Below, piece after piece: positions 8,440-19,241 of a stretch of 64,000 nucleotides of DNA; the first letter of the stretch is position 1, and each line of letters begins with the position of its first letter. Source of the stretch: Fortiea contorta PCC 7126. GTDB taxonomy: Bacteria; Cyanobacteriota; Cyanobacteriia; Cyanobacteriales; Nostocaceae. Location: positions 1,989,895 to 2,053,894 of the forward strand of contig NZ_KB235930.1 in the NCBI RefSeq assembly GCF_000332295.1, given 5' to 3'. A program made the position numbers and the translations under genes. The notes below the pieces were generated by a model. That model did not search any database and had not been told where the DNA came from. It saw nothing but the letters and a program-made list of their open reading frames with translations.

Positions 8440-9636
8440 TTAGCGCAGAGAAATAATCTGCGGGGAATGTTCTAGAGATTCAGTAGCGATTAAAACTTCT
8501 TGTCGTGCCCATTTATCTGCAGTCAAAATGTCATTTAAAGAAGGATTTATTCGGTTATCTTGTTGATGGCGATCGCACACCCATTCGATACAACGGGGAA
8601 TATCTAAAAATCGGATTTTTTCGGCTAAAAATAAGGCTACAGCTTGCTCATTAGCAGCATTTAAAACTGCCGGCATTGAACCACCAGCCCTACCCACTGC
8701 ATAAGCCAACTGCATACAAGGATACTTTTGGTGATCTGGTTCACGGAAAGTGAGATTACCTGCTTTCACTAAATCCAGCCGTTCCCAATCAGTATAAATG
8801 CGATCGGGCCAAGACAGCGCATACAGCAGGGGTAGGCGCATATCAGGCCAGCCGAGTTGGGCTAAAACTGAGGTATCTTGTAGCTCAATCAGCGAATGAA
8901 TAATACTTTGGGGATGGATGACAATCTCGATGTTGTCGTAATCTAAACCGAACAAGAAATGAGCCTCGATTACTTCCAATCCTTTATTCATCAAAGTAGC
9001 TGAGTCTACAGTGATTTTGCGCCCCATCGACCAGTTGGGATGCTTGAGGGCGTCAGCCACTGTCACTTCTGCTAACTTGGATACATCCCAATCTCGGAAA
9101 GCACCACCAGAAGCAGTCAGCAAAATCTTTCGCAGTCCACCTTGGGGAACGCCTTGGAGACACTGAAATATGGCGGAATGTTCTGAATCTGCTGGTAGCA
9201 ATTTTACGCCATGTTTTTCAACTAAGGGCAAAACCACGGGGCCGCCAGCGATGAGAGTTTCCTTATTCGCCAAGGCGATATCTTTACCAGCTTCAATGGC
9301 GGCGATGGTTGGTAACAATCCAGCACAACCAACAATACCAGTAACCACCGTTTGGGCATCACCATAACGAGCCACTTCTATGACTCCCGCTTCACCAGCC
9401 AGTAAAATCGGTTGGGGATCAAGGTCTTTGATAGCAGCTTGCAGTTGAGGCAGTTTTTCTTCTGACCAAATCGCTGCTATACTCGGTCGGAACTGTCGAA
9501 TTTGACTAGCTAACAGTTCCACATTACTTCCTGCTGCTAATCCCACAATCCGAAACTGATCTGGGTATTGAGCAACGATATCTAGGGTCTGAGTACCAAT
9601 AGAGCCAGTAGAACCAACAAGAGTAATCGCTTTCAC
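8440..9636 (-). CDS. dxr: 1-deoxy-D-xylulose 5-phosphate reductoisomerase
   Basis: A 398-residue enzyme of the MEP isoprenoid pathway, converting DXP to MEP with NADPH. The N-terminus has the NADPH-binding [13 protein letters not shown] motif, followed by [12 protein letters not shown], the metal/substrate loop [15 protein letters not shown], the flexible-loop tryptophan region [27 protein letters not shown] (a hallmark stretch) and the C-terminal AANEQAV segment. Full length for the family. It sits alone on the minus strand, divergent from the glycosyltransferase island. Confidence 0.97.
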   Translation of the reverse strand: MKAITLVGSTGSIGTQTLDIVAQYPDQFRIVGLAAGSNVELLASQIRQFRPSIAAIWSEEKLPQLQAAIKDLDPQPILLAGEAGVIEVARYGDAQTVVTGIVGCAGLLPTIAAIEAGKDIALANKETLIAGGPVVLPLVEKHGVKLLPADSEHSAIFQCLQGVPQGGLRKILLTASGGAFRDWDVSKLAEVTVADALKHPNWSMGRKITVDSATLMNKGLEVIEAHFLFGLDYDNIEIVIHPQSIIHSLIELQDTSVLAQLGWPDMRLPLLYALSWPDRIYTDWERLDLVKAGNLTFREPDHQKYPCMQLAYAVGRAGGSMPAVLNAANEQAVALFLAEKIRFLDIPRCIEWVCDRHQQDNRINPSLNDILTADKWARQEVLIATESLEHSPQIISLR

Positions 9637-9716
9637 AATTGCTTAGGGATTTACAGACAACTCTCACTATAAATTGCTGCGGACTCCTTAATTAAGCTTG
9701 AGGATATTTTATTTTG

Positions 9717-9772
9717 GCAGGGGATAGGATATTCGCTAGTTTCTAGCCCCTATCCCCTATTTCCTATCCCGT
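9717..9772. repeat. heptamer short tandem repeats (STRR-like)
   Basis: Imperfect repeats of CCCCTAT-type heptamers (CTAGCCCCTATCCCCTATTTCC) with a partly complementary GGGGATAGG at the left edge. They sit in the spacer between divergent dxr and the first glycosyltransferase gene. The rest of 9637-9931 shows no gene. Confidence 0.6.
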
Positions 9773-9931
9773 GTCGCCAATGACAAATAGCCAATTTACT
9801 AGTTATGTTTTTGTTTAGTTTATTATCAAGATTGATAGCAGAGTGTGAGGTGTCGAATGTTACTTAGGAATATTGTGTTCCCGGCCATAAGTCAGAGGAT
9901 GCACTAAGGAGTCGGTGAAAAACTCAAGCTT

Positions 9932-11239
9932 ATGGCAAAAGTTCATGTAGTTGTAACAAAAATTTTATGGAAAAATGAGTTCCTCTTTCCTGTAGCAATT
10001 TGGTTTTTCAGCAGAATATTCATCTGGACTGTGATGTTGCTGGTTGCGCCCTATGTGTCGGCACAATTAGGAGGAACTCTACCCAGTTTTACTTCAGCGG
10101 TTTTCCATGCGTGGGATATTGTCCATTACAAATCAATCGTCACTTCAGGGTATGAATTCATTGATGATGGCAATCAACATAATCTAGCTTTTTTTCCGCT
10201 ATTTCCCTTGAGTATCTGGGTTTTAATGCGGCTGGGTTTGCCGTTTGAAGTTGCAGGTACGTTGGTAAATAATGTAGCATTTTTGGCAGCACTTTATTAT
10301 TTGTACTACTGGGTCAAAGAACATCACGGTATCAATGCTGCTCAGTGGACTGCTATTGTTTTGGCTTGGTGTCCAATGTCTTTGTTTACCGGGGTGATTT
10401 ATACGGAGGGGTTGTATTTATTTTTAAGTACGGCGACTTTGCGGGCTTTTGATCAGCAGCAATATGGCTGGACTGCTTTCTGGGGTGCATTGGCGACAGC
10501 AACCCGTCCTACAGGGATGGTATTGATTCCAGCATTGGCGATCGCCGCGTGGAAACAACGTAGACCACCTGTTGCTTATGTTACAGCTTTGGCGACAGCT
10601 ACAGGGGTACTTCTATTCAGTCTTTATTGTGCCATGGATTTCGGCCATCCTTTAGCTTTTATTCATGCACAGCGGGGTTGGCGTCCTTCTCTGGGGTTTG
10701 ATTGGCAAGGTTGGTTGAATATGGTGATGCAGATTCCCCTGGGGACGACAAATTGGCAATATGGCTGGGTTGCAGATTCCTTTGGCGGGATTAAAGACCC
10801 GTTGTATCTTCTGTTGTTTAGCAGCGTTATTACTAGTGGTTATGCTTTATGGCACTTCCGCAAACATTTGAATTCTACTAGGTTGGTCTATGGCTTTTAT
10901 GGTTTGATGGGATTTTTACTAATTTTGGCAGACCAACAATTAATCAACAACTTGCTTAACACTTTAATGGTTTTGGGTGGCGGCTATTTATTGTGGCGCT
11001 TACGTCGGGAACTTACGCCAGTCACAACTATCTATGGTTTTTGTGGTCTGGGTCTACTGTTAGCTTCTGGAGGTACAATCTCTTTAAGCCGTCTAGCTTA
11101 TGGTATTGTCTCTTTGTGTGTAGCTTTAGGCATCTTACTATCTCGCCGCCCTCAACAAGGATGTTTGATATTAGGCTTGTTTGTCATATTACTTACCAAG
11201 TTATCTGTAGGTTTTGCCCAAGAACTTTGGGTGGGTTAG
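9932..11239 (+). CDS. PIG-V/Gpi18-like GT-C mannosyltransferase family protein
   Basis: A 435-residue polytopic membrane protein with about 10-12 hydrophobic segments. After the first membrane helix comes the external-loop motif HAWDIVHYKSIVTSGYEF, resembling the WDxxHYxxIAxxGY motif of PIG-V/GPI mannosyltransferase-2-like proteins, whose acidic residue is thought to be catalytic. FFPLFPL and TRPTGMVLIPA fit the same family. It probably transfers a sugar from a polyprenyl-phosphate donor on the periplasmic face. It is first in a run of GT-C genes on this strand. Donor and acceptor are unknown. Confidence 0.7.
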   Translation: MAKVHVVVTKILWKNEFLFPVAIWFFSRIFIWTVMLLVAPYVSAQLGGTLPSFTSAVFHAWDIVHYKSIVTSGYEFIDDGNQHNLAFFPLFPLSIWVLMRLGLPFEVAGTLVNNVAFLAALYYLYYWVKEHHGINAAQWTAIVLAWCPMSLFTGVIYTEGLYLFLSTATLRAFDQQQYGWTAFWGALATATRPTGMVLIPALAIAAWKQRRPPVAYVTALATATGVLLFSLYCAMDFGHPLAFIHAQRGWRPSLGFDWQGWLNMVMQIPLGTTNWQYGWVADSFGGIKDPLYLLLFSSVITSGYALWHFRKHLNSTRLVYGFYGLMGFLLILADQQLINNLLNTLMVLGGGYLLWRLRRELTPVTTIYGFCGLGLLLASGGTISLSRLAYGIVSLCVALGILLSRRPQQGCLILGLFVILLTKLSVGFAQELWVG

Positions 11240-11259
11240 ACATTAAGGATTAAAAGTTG

Positions 11260-11301
11260 AGAGTGAGTAGTGAAGAGTTACTAGCTACTCACTCTTAATT
11301 T
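11260..11301 (+). terminator. hairpin after first GT-C gene
   Basis: AGAGTGAGTAG (11260-11270) pairs perfectly with CTACTCACTCT (11285-11295), followed by TAATTTTT. This is consistent with a factor-independent terminator separating the first GT-C gene from the next two. Confidence 0.65.
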
Positions 11302-11414
11302 TTAATTATCTTCTTTTACAACCGTATTCTCTGATAAGATACCTGATTGTAATCCCCATAACAAACAAGAATGCTGGTGGTTTGCCTGCATAATGTTTTG
11401 CCCTACAACAGATA

Positions 11415-12620
11415 ATGTTCATGAATAAAACTGCAGAAAATAGATTATTAAAAACTAACTTTAAAAGGGTATTAAAGTCTCTCAAATATCCAATTGTTAG
11501 ATATTTAATTTTAAGCATTATCTTTGCTGTTTTTATTCGCTGGCTTTGTATTCCGAATAAGTCTGTTGATTATAAATATTTTCTCTCACCTTGGTATGAT
11601 TTTATCGCTGCAAATGGTGGTTTTAGTGCTTTAAAAAATGGTTTTGCTGACTACACACCTCCTTATCTATACTGGATTTTGATAGCGTCTACTTGGCTTT
11701 CTGGATTGCCGAAAATTATGGCAATTAAGCTATTCGCTATGGTTACTGATTTTATTTGTGCATTTTTAGTTTACAAGATTGTCAAAATTAAATATCCCAG
11801 GGGTAAGAAACCAATTTTTGCTTTTATAGTAGTTATTTTAAGTCCAACTGTGATTTATAATAGCTCTCTTTGGGGTCAATGTGATGTCATCTACACCACT
11901 GGGTTAATTGCTTCTATTTACTTTTTGTCCATTCAAAAACAAATTCCCGCATTAATTAGTTTTGGTGTGTCGCTGTCTTTTAAATTGCAAGCGATGTTTT
12001 TATCACCTTTATTATTAATTTTATTGATTAAAAAAAGAATTTCTTGGTATTATTTGCCGATAGTGCCCATAACATATATAGCAGCAATGCTGCCGGCTTG
12101 GTTTGCAGGCAGACCAATGTCAGATTTACTGTTAGTATATTTTAACCAAGCTAATAAATATAAGGAGTTAGCTAAAAATGTACCCAATCTTTATCAATGG
12201 ATTCCTAACAAATTTTATAATATTGCTGTTCCTATAGGTTTAGCATTGACTACGTTTGCTATTTGTTTCTTGGCATACATTGTTTATAAAAGCAAATTAA
12301 AAATTACACAAGATAGGCTGATATATTTAGCGACTTTATCAGTTTTATTCATGCCATATATTCTCCCGAAAATGCATGAGAGATATTTTTATCCGGCTGA
12401 TATTTGTTCAATTATATTTGCCTTTTATTTTCCTCGCTATATTTGGGTAGCTATATCTGTGCAGATGGCATCATTTTTCAGTTATTTAGGAACTCCCCTA
12501 TATATTCAAATATTTTCTATACCTTTGGGCTTGACACTTTTGTTTGTGGTGCGAAATTGTGACATGATTTATCGACAATCAAAAGCTGATATGGCTTTGG
12601 ATATTGAGCGGGAATTATAG
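11415..12620 (+). CDS. GT-C type membrane glycosyltransferase-like protein
   Basis: 401 residues with about 10 predicted membrane spans. A first helix at about 30-48 is followed by a loop with SVDYKYFLSPWYDFI and a downstream DYTPPYLYWI motif, matching bacterial GT-C proteins related to Gpi18/alpha-mannosyltransferases that act on lipid-linked sugars. The later segment KMHERYFYPAD resembles the C-terminal loop of such enzymes. ATG at 11415 or 11421 are both possible starts. The gene ends one base before the ATG I prefer for the following DUF2079 gene, so the two are likely co-transcribed. Substrate not predictable. Confidence 0.65.
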   Translation: MFMNKTAENRLLKTNFKRVLKSLKYPIVRYLILSIIFAVFIRWLCIPNKSVDYKYFLSPWYDFIAANGGFSALKNGFADYTPPYLYWILIASTWLSGLPKIMAIKLFAMVTDFICAFLVYKIVKIKYPRGKKPIFAFIVVILSPTVIYNSSLWGQCDVIYTTGLIASIYFLSIQKQIPALISFGVSLSFKLQAMFLSPLLLILLIKKRISWYYLPIVPITYIAAMLPAWFAGRPMSDLLLVYFNQANKYKELAKNVPNLYQWIPNKFYNIAVPIGLALTTFAICFLAYIVYKSKLKITQDRLIYLATLSVLFMPYILPKMHERYFYPADICSIIFAFYFPRYIWVAISVQMASFFSYLGTPLYIQIFSIPLGLTLLFVVRNCDMIYRQSKADMALDIEREL

Positions 12621-12621
12621 T

Positions 12622-14043
12622 ATGAGCAGATGGATGGAAATCAGCAAGCAAATCGGCAGGTATAGTACTATTATTTTTCTAATTAGTATTAGTGCATTGA
12701 TTTTATTTCTATCGAGTATCCTCAGACATGAGTTATTTAATTCATCAGGAGATTTAGCCTTTTTTGACCAAGGAGTTTATTTAATTAGTCAAGGAAAATT
12801 ACCGTTTTCTTCTGTGCTTGGGTTTCATATTCTGGCTGATCACGCTGCTTGGATTTTATATTTCATAGCTTTGCTGTACAAAATCTACCCTAGCGTTTAT
12901 TGGCTATTTGTAATACAGTCTGGTGCTTTGGCGTTGGGGGCTTTACCTACATATTTACTGGCGCTACAAGCAGGTTTAAAAGAAAGTCAAGCTGTAGCAA
13001 TGGTGGTTGTTTACTTACTGTATCCGGTGGTGTATAACAGCAATTTATGTGATTTTCATCCGGATACAATCGCTGTTCCCGCGCTTTTGACAGCAGTTTT
13101 AGCTGCGAGGTCAAGAAAATTAGTTTGGTTTTGTGTGAGTATATTGGTGGTGTTGGGTTGTAAGGCTGTATTGGCGTTAACTGTAGTAGCGATGGGGGTG
13201 TGGTTACTATGTTTTGAAAAGCGCCGTTTATATGGTGCGATCGCTATTATTATTGGTGTATCTTGGTTCTTGGTTGCTAACTGGGTAATTATCCCTTATT
13301 TCGGTAACGAAGCAGCGTTAGTTAATCGTCATCTCTATCGTTATAGCTATTTAGGTAACTCGTTTTCTGAAACATTACAAATTCTTTTATCTCGACCAGA
13401 AGTAATTATTCAGAATATTTTTTCAGCAATCAACTTAGAATATTTAGTTTTTTTATTAGCACCTGTAATTTGGGGTTTGCATCTGCGATGCATGATACCG
13501 TTAATAGGAGCGATTCCATGTGTGGCGATCAATATACTTGCAGATCATCCCTCACAAAAGAATTTAGTTTTACATTACTCTTTACCAGCTATCCCATTTC
13601 TGATCTTAGCTCTCATCGCCAGTCTCGCAGCAGGTAAAGCATGGCTACAGCAAAAAAGATTAATTATTTTGTTTTCATTAGTGGGATTTTTAGCTCTAGG
13701 TAAGCTGGGATTTTTTACCTCCAGATATCTTAAAAGTTTAGAAAATTGGGGTGCTACAAAAGAGGCGAGCGCTCTCATTACAACTCTAGATAGTGTTTTT
13801 ACTACCGATGTAATTACCCCTCATTTAACCCACAGAGAAATTATTAGTTATAAGTTGAACAACTTTCAATCATCTGATGAGTTGAACAAATTTAATTATA
13901 TATTACTGAATATTCGTTATCCTGGTTGGGCTGCAAGTGCTGAATCTTATCAAAACTTAGTTAATTTTTTAAAAAATCAGTCAGAATATAAATTGCAATA
14001 TCAACACGATGATGTTTATTTGTTCACTAAGCAGTCAAGATGA
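12622..14043 (+). CDS. DUF2079 family polytopic membrane protein
   Basis: About 473 residues with roughly 10 membrane spans and a soluble C-terminal segment of about 90 residues. The loop motif SGDLAFFDQGVYLISQGKLP, then FHILADHAAWILYF, and LCDFHPDTIAVPALL later, are characteristic of DUF2079, a family with GT-C-like topology and no proven reaction. I prefer the ATG at 12622, one base after the preceding stop, over an in-frame TTG at 12604 inside the upstream gene. By context it is probably a glycosyltransferase or glycolipid-handling protein. Confidence 0.75.
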   Translation: MSRWMEISKQIGRYSTIIFLISISALILFLSSILRHELFNSSGDLAFFDQGVYLISQGKLPFSSVLGFHILADHAAWILYFIALLYKIYPSVYWLFVIQSGALALGALPTYLLALQAGLKESQAVAMVVVYLLYPVVYNSNLCDFHPDTIAVPALLTAVLAARSRKLVWFCVSILVVLGCKAVLALTVVAMGVWLLCFEKRRLYGAIAIIIGVSWFLVANWVIIPYFGNEAALVNRHLYRYSYLGNSFSETLQILLSRPEVIIQNIFSAINLEYLVFLLAPVIWGLHLRCMIPLIGAIPCVAINILADHPSQKNLVLHYSLPAIPFLILALIASLAAGKAWLQQKRLIILFSLVGFLALGKLGFFTSRYLKSLENWGATKEASALITTLDSVFTTDVITPHLTHREIISYKLNNFQSSDELNKFNYILLNIRYPGWAASAESYQNLVNFLKNQSEYKLQYQHDDVYLFTKQSR

Positions 14044-14098
14044 GAATTAGTCTATTTACCAGCATGAAAGAAAAGTTCTGTAATATACATTGTTAGCA

Positions 14099-15643
14099 CT
14101 AATAGGTAGAATCAATCAGTGTAAATCCTTGAGCTTCTCCTTTAATTTTACTATTACTGAGATTTATCTTTGGCAAAGTGTCTTGATCTAATAATAAATA
14201 AGATTTCTTCTCTAGCATTTGTCGTAAAACTTCTAAATTCGCAGTAGTCACCTTGCAATCACTATAAAAGTCTAAACTAGGGCGATTATAAGCAAATGAA
14301 GTATAGATTTGTGTTCCTGGGGAGACGTGCTGACGAATTAATTCTGCAACTGGTTTAACTCTAAAGGCTTCATTTAATTCCCAAATCCAAGATTGAGAAC
14401 TAACAAACAATAATAAAACTAGATACATACCTGAAAAGAGAGCCAGAATAAAATTGCGATCGCTCTTTTTCATCAACCATGCTACTACACCCATACTTAT
14501 TGTCAAAACCACACTCATAATAATTAATATAGGTTGAGGTTCGGCGATAATAAAGTACGCACAACCACCTAAACTAGCAATAGCGATGATAGCTGTAAAT
14601 AACGTTAAAATTAAGCTTTTAAACTGATTTCGCTGCCAAATTTCATGCAAATTAGCTCCAACTGCTAACGCTAAAAATGGGTAAACTGGTATTATATACC
14701 AAGGTAATTTTGTACCCATTATAGAAATAGTTCCTAGATAAATTATTGTACCGACTAAAATTAAACTACCCCAGCTAGTTTGACGTTTTTTTAATGCTAA
14801 ATACAGTCCTCCAGGTAAAAACAATAGCCAAGGAAAACTATATTTAAGTAACTCAATTAAATAATACCAGGGCGGCCCGCTATGTCCTTCTACAGCTTGT
14901 CCCAATCGATTAAAAGATTGGTCTTGAAAATGCACTGCTAAAAAAGTGTTACCATAGTGTTGCCACTGTGCTACATACCAAGCGATCGCTGGAGCATTTC
15001 CTAACAACATTCCCAACCATAAATAGGGATTTTTTAACAAAAATAATTGTCTATTTACCAGCAAAAATATCCCAGCGATTCCTCCCAATACCAAAACTAA
15101 TATACCTTTAGTCAAGGTGATTAACCCCAAACAAAATCCTGCACCTAAAGCGTATTTTTTATCTTCTTTAGCTTTTAATAAACAAAATAATAATAATAAT
15201 AAAAAACTAATTGTTATCCCATCTAACATTGCTAATCTACCGTGACGTACCACGGGTAGCATTGTTAAATAAACTAGTGCTGTAAACAAAGCTGGTAAAC
15301 TCTGATTAAAAACTAAACGCCCCACCAAATAAAGTAAAGGAACTCCCAAACTTGTTAACACAGCGCCGGGAAATCTCGTAGTAAATTCTGAGATTCCACC
15401 AATTTGATAGCACAATGCAATTAACCACTGCATCAAAGGTGGTTTTAATATAAATGGTTCGCCTTGGAGGGTAGGATAAATCCAGTTACCGTAGCGATAA
15501 ATTTCTCTGGCGACAATAGCATAAGTACCTTCATCCCAGTCGCGCAAGGGTAAATTACCTAAAAGTATGAGGAACATAATCCCAGATGCAATTAATAAGG
15601 CTAATAACCATTGTTTTTCCTTAAACAGATGCATACTCCTCAC
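14099..15643 (-). CDS. ArnT-like (PMT/GT83) lipid-linked sugar transferase
   Basis: A 514-residue membrane protein. Directly after the first helix comes LRDWDEGTYAIVAREI (D37-E38), the signature of ArnT and the dolichyl-phosphate-mannose transferase-like family, followed by GEPFILKPPLMQWL, the second conserved loop. About 11-12 membrane helices precede a small soluble tail (about 430-514). Such enzymes move a sugar from undecaprenyl phosphate to lipid A, protein or polysaccharide at the outer face of the inner membrane. It follows the next GT-C gene on the same strand by 48 bp. ATG at 15643 or 15634. Confidence 0.8.
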   Translation of the reverse strand: MRSMHLFKEKQWLLALLIASGIMFLILLGNLPLRDWDEGTYAIVAREIYRYGNWIYPTLQGEPFILKPPLMQWLIALCYQIGGISEFTTRFPGAVLTSLGVPLLYLVGRLVFNQSLPALFTALVYLTMLPVVRHGRLAMLDGITISFLLLLLFCLLKAKEDKKYALGAGFCLGLITLTKGILVLVLGGIAGIFLLVNRQLFLLKNPYLWLGMLLGNAPAIAWYVAQWQHYGNTFLAVHFQDQSFNRLGQAVEGHSGPPWYYLIELLKYSFPWLLFLPGGLYLALKKRQTSWGSLILVGTIIYLGTISIMGTKLPWYIIPVYPFLALAVGANLHEIWQRNQFKSLILTLFTAIIAIASLGGCAYFIIAEPQPILIIMSVVLTISMGVVAWLMKKSDRNFILALFSGMYLVLLLFVSSQSWIWELNEAFRVKPVAELIRQHVSPGTQIYTSFAYNRPSLDFYSDCKVTTANLEVLRQMLEKKSYLLLDQDTLPKINLSNSKIKGEAQGFTLIDSTY

Positions 15644-15691
15644 CCAGATTACTTTTCAATTAACGTAGAAATATAGAACTTAATCCATGTT

Positions 15692-18148
15692 TTAAAAATG
15701 GATTATTGGTAGAAATTTCATAATTTTGGTTACAGTTTTTAAGGTTTTTAATTCTGGGATATCTGGTCTAATTTTTTCTGCTACTATGAGATTCTGTTCA
15801 GCTTGTGTAGGATGAAAGTTATACAAATGTACAAAAGCTAAATAAAGCCATGCATAAGGATTTTGTGCATCATATTTAGTTATTTCAGTTAAATTCTGGA
15901 TTAATTCTGGAACTTGACGGCGCAAAAGTTGTGATAATACAAGAGTGTAGCGTCTGTTTAAGTTATTTGGTTCTGTTTGCAAGCGATAATTAGCTGCTAA
16001 TTCAATTTGTTTTAAATAATCTTGCGTAGGATCGTATTGATTGAAGTTGTCTATCTGTGCAAAAATATTATCTAATTTACCTTGTTGTAACTCTACCGCT
16101 AATTGTGACATGCGGGAAGGTAAATCTAGCGGTGGCGATTTTTCTATTTTTCCTTCATCTGTCACTTTGACGGAGATATTAGGAATATTTAAAGGTGTGA
16201 TTTGAAAATTTCGTCTATCTAAATAAAGTGCTGATAATTGATATGTTCCTAGGGGTAGTGTCTGAGGAATAAATGTAGCGATCGCTTCTGTGACTCGAAA
16301 TTTTCCTTGAGGTTGACATTTCAGTCCACAGTATACATTACCCAGGGCGATCGCATGATCATGATACCAAGATGATTTGTCATTCTGCCACTTTAAAAGC
16401 AATAAGCCATTTTGCAAATCTTCCCATGAACCTGTTATTTGATAACTCACAGGATTATTTTTACCTACTACGACTTGATTAGAAATTACCACTTTTTCTA
16501 AAGTAATTGGTACATGCTCACCAGCTAATTTGTCGATGACTACATCGGGATTTTTTCTGTCATATATTCTTAATTTATCATTATTAGGTAATTCCCACTC
16601 ACCCCGTAGTTGTAACTCAGGTGAAGATTCCACCAAAGATTTTAATTTCCGTTTAGCTTCCCCCCTTTCTCCAGGCTCGTCTGGTTCATTATCTCTAGTA
16701 ACATACCAAGGAAAATACAGTAAATCTTGCTCAACTTGAGATAATTTGGTTGTGAGTTTTCTCCCATATACGCGAAAATCGGCTAAAGTACCAAAATAAT
16801 CTAGAGTAAACTCATTAACTTGTGGTGTGGAAACCGGAATTACTCCTAAAGTTGTCCTTAAATATGGATTAGTTTCGTTAATCTTATCTATTAATTGATC
16901 CAGAGGATATTGTTTCGCTTCGTCATTAGGTAAATGTTTTCCACCCCAGGCTTGAATTAGCGGTAAAGGGAACAAATTATTGAGTAACACAATCAAACCG
17001 ATGATGAGAGTTCCTAATCTTAGGCTCTCAAAAAACCTGTTTTCAATTAAATTAAAAAAGTCACTTAAAATCAAACTAATTATCGGCAAGCATGGCAAAA
17101 TAAATCTAACATCTTTGTTTGTAGCCAGAGAACAAATTATATAGCTACTTATGAGAGAAAGTAATAACCAATTTCGAGCCGATTTTCTTGGATAACCTGG
17201 AATTGAATCACTATTACGCCGATATTTAATTAGATAAATTAATAAAATCCCTATACTCACAGATAATATCGGCAAACCGACACTTTCTGGTAGCAGTTGG
17301 GGATAAAATAGCCAACCAGCAATAGTTGTGAAAGCCGGATCACCCTCACTTCTCCCAACTTGATTAGCATTCAACGCAGAAGTAATAATTGTTAGCCAAT
17401 TTAAACCATACCAAAAGCTAGCAATGAACCAAGCTAAAATTAAACATAAACCCGTTTGCAATAGTTTGAGAAATTTACCGTTTTTGATAAAGTTAATTAA
17501 TGTCCAAATTCCGGGAATTAAAATAAAAATAAATCCTGTAGGTTTAGCCAGCATAATTAAGCCAATACCACATCCCAAAATTGGAGTTAATATCCAGGAT
17601 AAAAAAATCTCATTTTTGTCTTTCCAAATTGTTAAAATGGTGAAGGTGAATATAACAACTGCCGTCAAACCATAGTCTAATAAATAATCTGTCCGCATAA
17701 TTCCTAATATGGGAAATAACAAACAGAAGATGCTAGCAGTTATGCCTATTTTTCTACTTTTAAATAAATAACTACCTAGATGATATACAGATAGTATAAT
17801 TATGGCTGTATACAATAAATTAACTAAACTTGCTTGATTATATCCTCTACCAAATAATAAGAAAAACGGTACAGTACATATGTAGACAAAAGGAGCGCGA
17901 TAGCTAGGGGTTAATTGCCATAAAGATAACCACCAATCACCAGAGAAAAGATTAAAGTCTTGAAATATTCTGTAATGATGTAATGCTGTGGTTAGGTGTG
18001 CGCTTTGGTCATAAAATGGGATAGATTGATTACCAAAAAACCATGTGACATCAATTATTAATCCAGCTAACCAGACGATTAATAATATGATATAGTCCTG
18101 TTGAGGAGGAGAGTTTTTGAAATAATTCATATATAAATGTTTATGCAA
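15692..18148 (-). CDS. large GT-C glycosyltransferase-like protein with C-terminal soluble and TPR-like regions
   Basis: 818 residues. The N-terminal 420 or so form a polytopic GT-C module with the external-loop motif FYDQSAHLTTALHHYRIF, where the usual DE is DQ, and LLDYGLTAVVIFTF later on. A soluble region follows (about 420-640), probably beta-rich, then a C-terminal part (about 670-800) with helical repeats resembling TPR (NPYAWLYLAFVHLYNFHPTQAEQNL). The C-terminal repeats are unusual for the family and may bind a protein partner or acceptor. It is upstream of the ArnT-like gene on the same strand and divergent from the GT2 gene. ATG at 18148 or 18130. Confidence 0.7.
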   Translation of the reverse strand: MHKHLYMNYFKNSPPQQDYIILLIVWLAGLIIDVTWFFGNQSIPFYDQSAHLTTALHHYRIFQDFNLFSGDWWLSLWQLTPSYRAPFVYICTVPFFLLFGRGYNQASLVNLLYTAIIILSVYHLGSYLFKSRKIGITASIFCLLFPILGIMRTDYLLDYGLTAVVIFTFTILTIWKDKNEIFLSWILTPILGCGIGLIMLAKPTGFIFILIPGIWTLINFIKNGKFLKLLQTGLCLILAWFIASFWYGLNWLTIITSALNANQVGRSEGDPAFTTIAGWLFYPQLLPESVGLPILSVSIGILLIYLIKYRRNSDSIPGYPRKSARNWLLLSLISSYIICSLATNKDVRFILPCLPIISLILSDFFNLIENRFFESLRLGTLIIGLIVLLNNLFPLPLIQAWGGKHLPNDEAKQYPLDQLIDKINETNPYLRTTLGVIPVSTPQVNEFTLDYFGTLADFRVYGRKLTTKLSQVEQDLLYFPWYVTRDNEPDEPGERGEAKRKLKSLVESSPELQLRGEWELPNNDKLRIYDRKNPDVVIDKLAGEHVPITLEKVVISNQVVVGKNNPVSYQITGSWEDLQNGLLLLKWQNDKSSWYHDHAIALGNVYCGLKCQPQGKFRVTEAIATFIPQTLPLGTYQLSALYLDRRNFQITPLNIPNISVKVTDEGKIEKSPPLDLPSRMSQLAVELQQGKLDNIFAQIDNFNQYDPTQDYLKQIELAANYRLQTEPNNLNRRYTLVLSQLLRRQVPELIQNLTEITKYDAQNPYAWLYLAFVHLYNFHPTQAEQNLIVAEKIRPDIPELKTLKTVTKIMKFLPIIHF

Positions 18149-18256
18149 ATAAATTTTCCGAAAATAGTAACTTTCACTGTCGATAACACAAACTTTAAAT
18201 GTGTGATTAAATCAACAAACCTCAATTAAGAATTTCCTACAAAATCAACAATAACA

Positions 18257-19201
18257 GTGAATCAGCCTATCTACTCCCTAGTCATTCCCATTTATAATGA
18301 AGAGGAAAATCTTACAGAATTATATCGTCGTCTGATTAACGTGATAGAGCAGTTAGATGGCGAGGCTGAATTGATTTTAGTTGATGATGGTAGCCGCGAT
18401 CGCTCTTTGAGCATGATTCGCCAAATCCATCAGCGAGATAGTCGAGTACGCTACCTCAGTTTTGCAAGAAATTTTGGTCATCAAATCGCTGTGACAGCAG
18501 GATTAAACTTTGTCCAAGGACAGAGTGTCATCGTCATGGATGCTGACTTGCAAGATCCTCCAGAACTGGTTTTAAAGATGATTGCACAATGGCAGCAAGG
18601 CTATCAAGTAGTTTATGCTCAACGTTTATCTCGAAAAAAAGAAAGCTGGTTTAAACGCTTTACTGCTTATGCTTTTTATCGTATTCTCAAAGTGCTAGCT
18701 AATGTGGATATCCCTGCTGATACAGGCGACTTCTGCTTGATGGATCGGCAAGTAGTAGATATTCTCAACGCCATGCCTGAGCGTAATCGTTACATTCGCG
18801 GCTTACGTGCTTGGGTAGGGTTCCGTCAAACCGCAGTACTTTTTGAACGAGATCCCCGTTTTGCTGGTACTGTTAAATATACCTTCGGAAAGTCGTGGGC
18901 ATTAGCCGTTGATGGAATCATTTCTTTTTCCAAAGTCCCTTTAAGAATAGCAACTTACATGGGAATGCTATCAGCTAGCATTGCCTTGTTAATGATCATA
19001 CTAATATTATATTGGCGCTTATTTGAACCAAGTACACCCTTAATTGGCTACACATTAATTACAGTTGCTATGTTTTTTATGGGTTCGGTACAATTAATTT
19101 GTATTGGTATTTTAGGCGAATATATAGGTCGTATCTATGAAGAAGTCAAAGGACGCCCAATTTACACTTTAAAGGAAACTGGAGGAATAAATAATAAATA
19201 G
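18257..19201 (+). CDS. polyprenyl-phosphate glycosyltransferase, GT2 (DPM1/GtrB-like)
   Basis: 314 residues with a GTG start. An N-terminal GT-A domain shows [21 protein letters not shown] and the metal motif DADLQDPPE, plus [13 protein letters not shown] typical of bactoprenol glucosyltransferase/ArnC-like enzymes. Two C-terminal membrane helices (about 230-290) anchor it. It should load a sugar from a nucleotide donor onto undecaprenyl phosphate on the cytoplasmic side, making the donor the neighbouring GT-C enzymes need. It is followed after 40 bp by a small putative flippase on the same strand, a pairing known from lipid-sugar pathways. Confidence 0.88.
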   Translation: MNQPIYSLVIPIYNEEENLTELYRRLINVIEQLDGEAELILVDDGSRDRSLSMIRQIHQRDSRVRYLSFARNFGHQIAVTAGLNFVQGQSVIVMDADLQDPPELVLKMIAQWQQGYQVVYAQRLSRKKESWFKRFTAYAFYRILKVLANVDIPADTGDFCLMDRQVVDILNAMPERNRYIRGLRAWVGFRQTAVLFERDPRFAGTVKYTFGKSWALAVDGIISFSKVPLRIATYMGMLSASIALLMIILILYWRLFEPSTPLIGYTLITVAMFFMGSVQLICIGILGEYIGRIYEEVKGRPIYTLKETGGINNK

Positions 19202-19241
19202 ACCCTTGACAAGTAATAAATAACAAATTCAGGCAATATCT

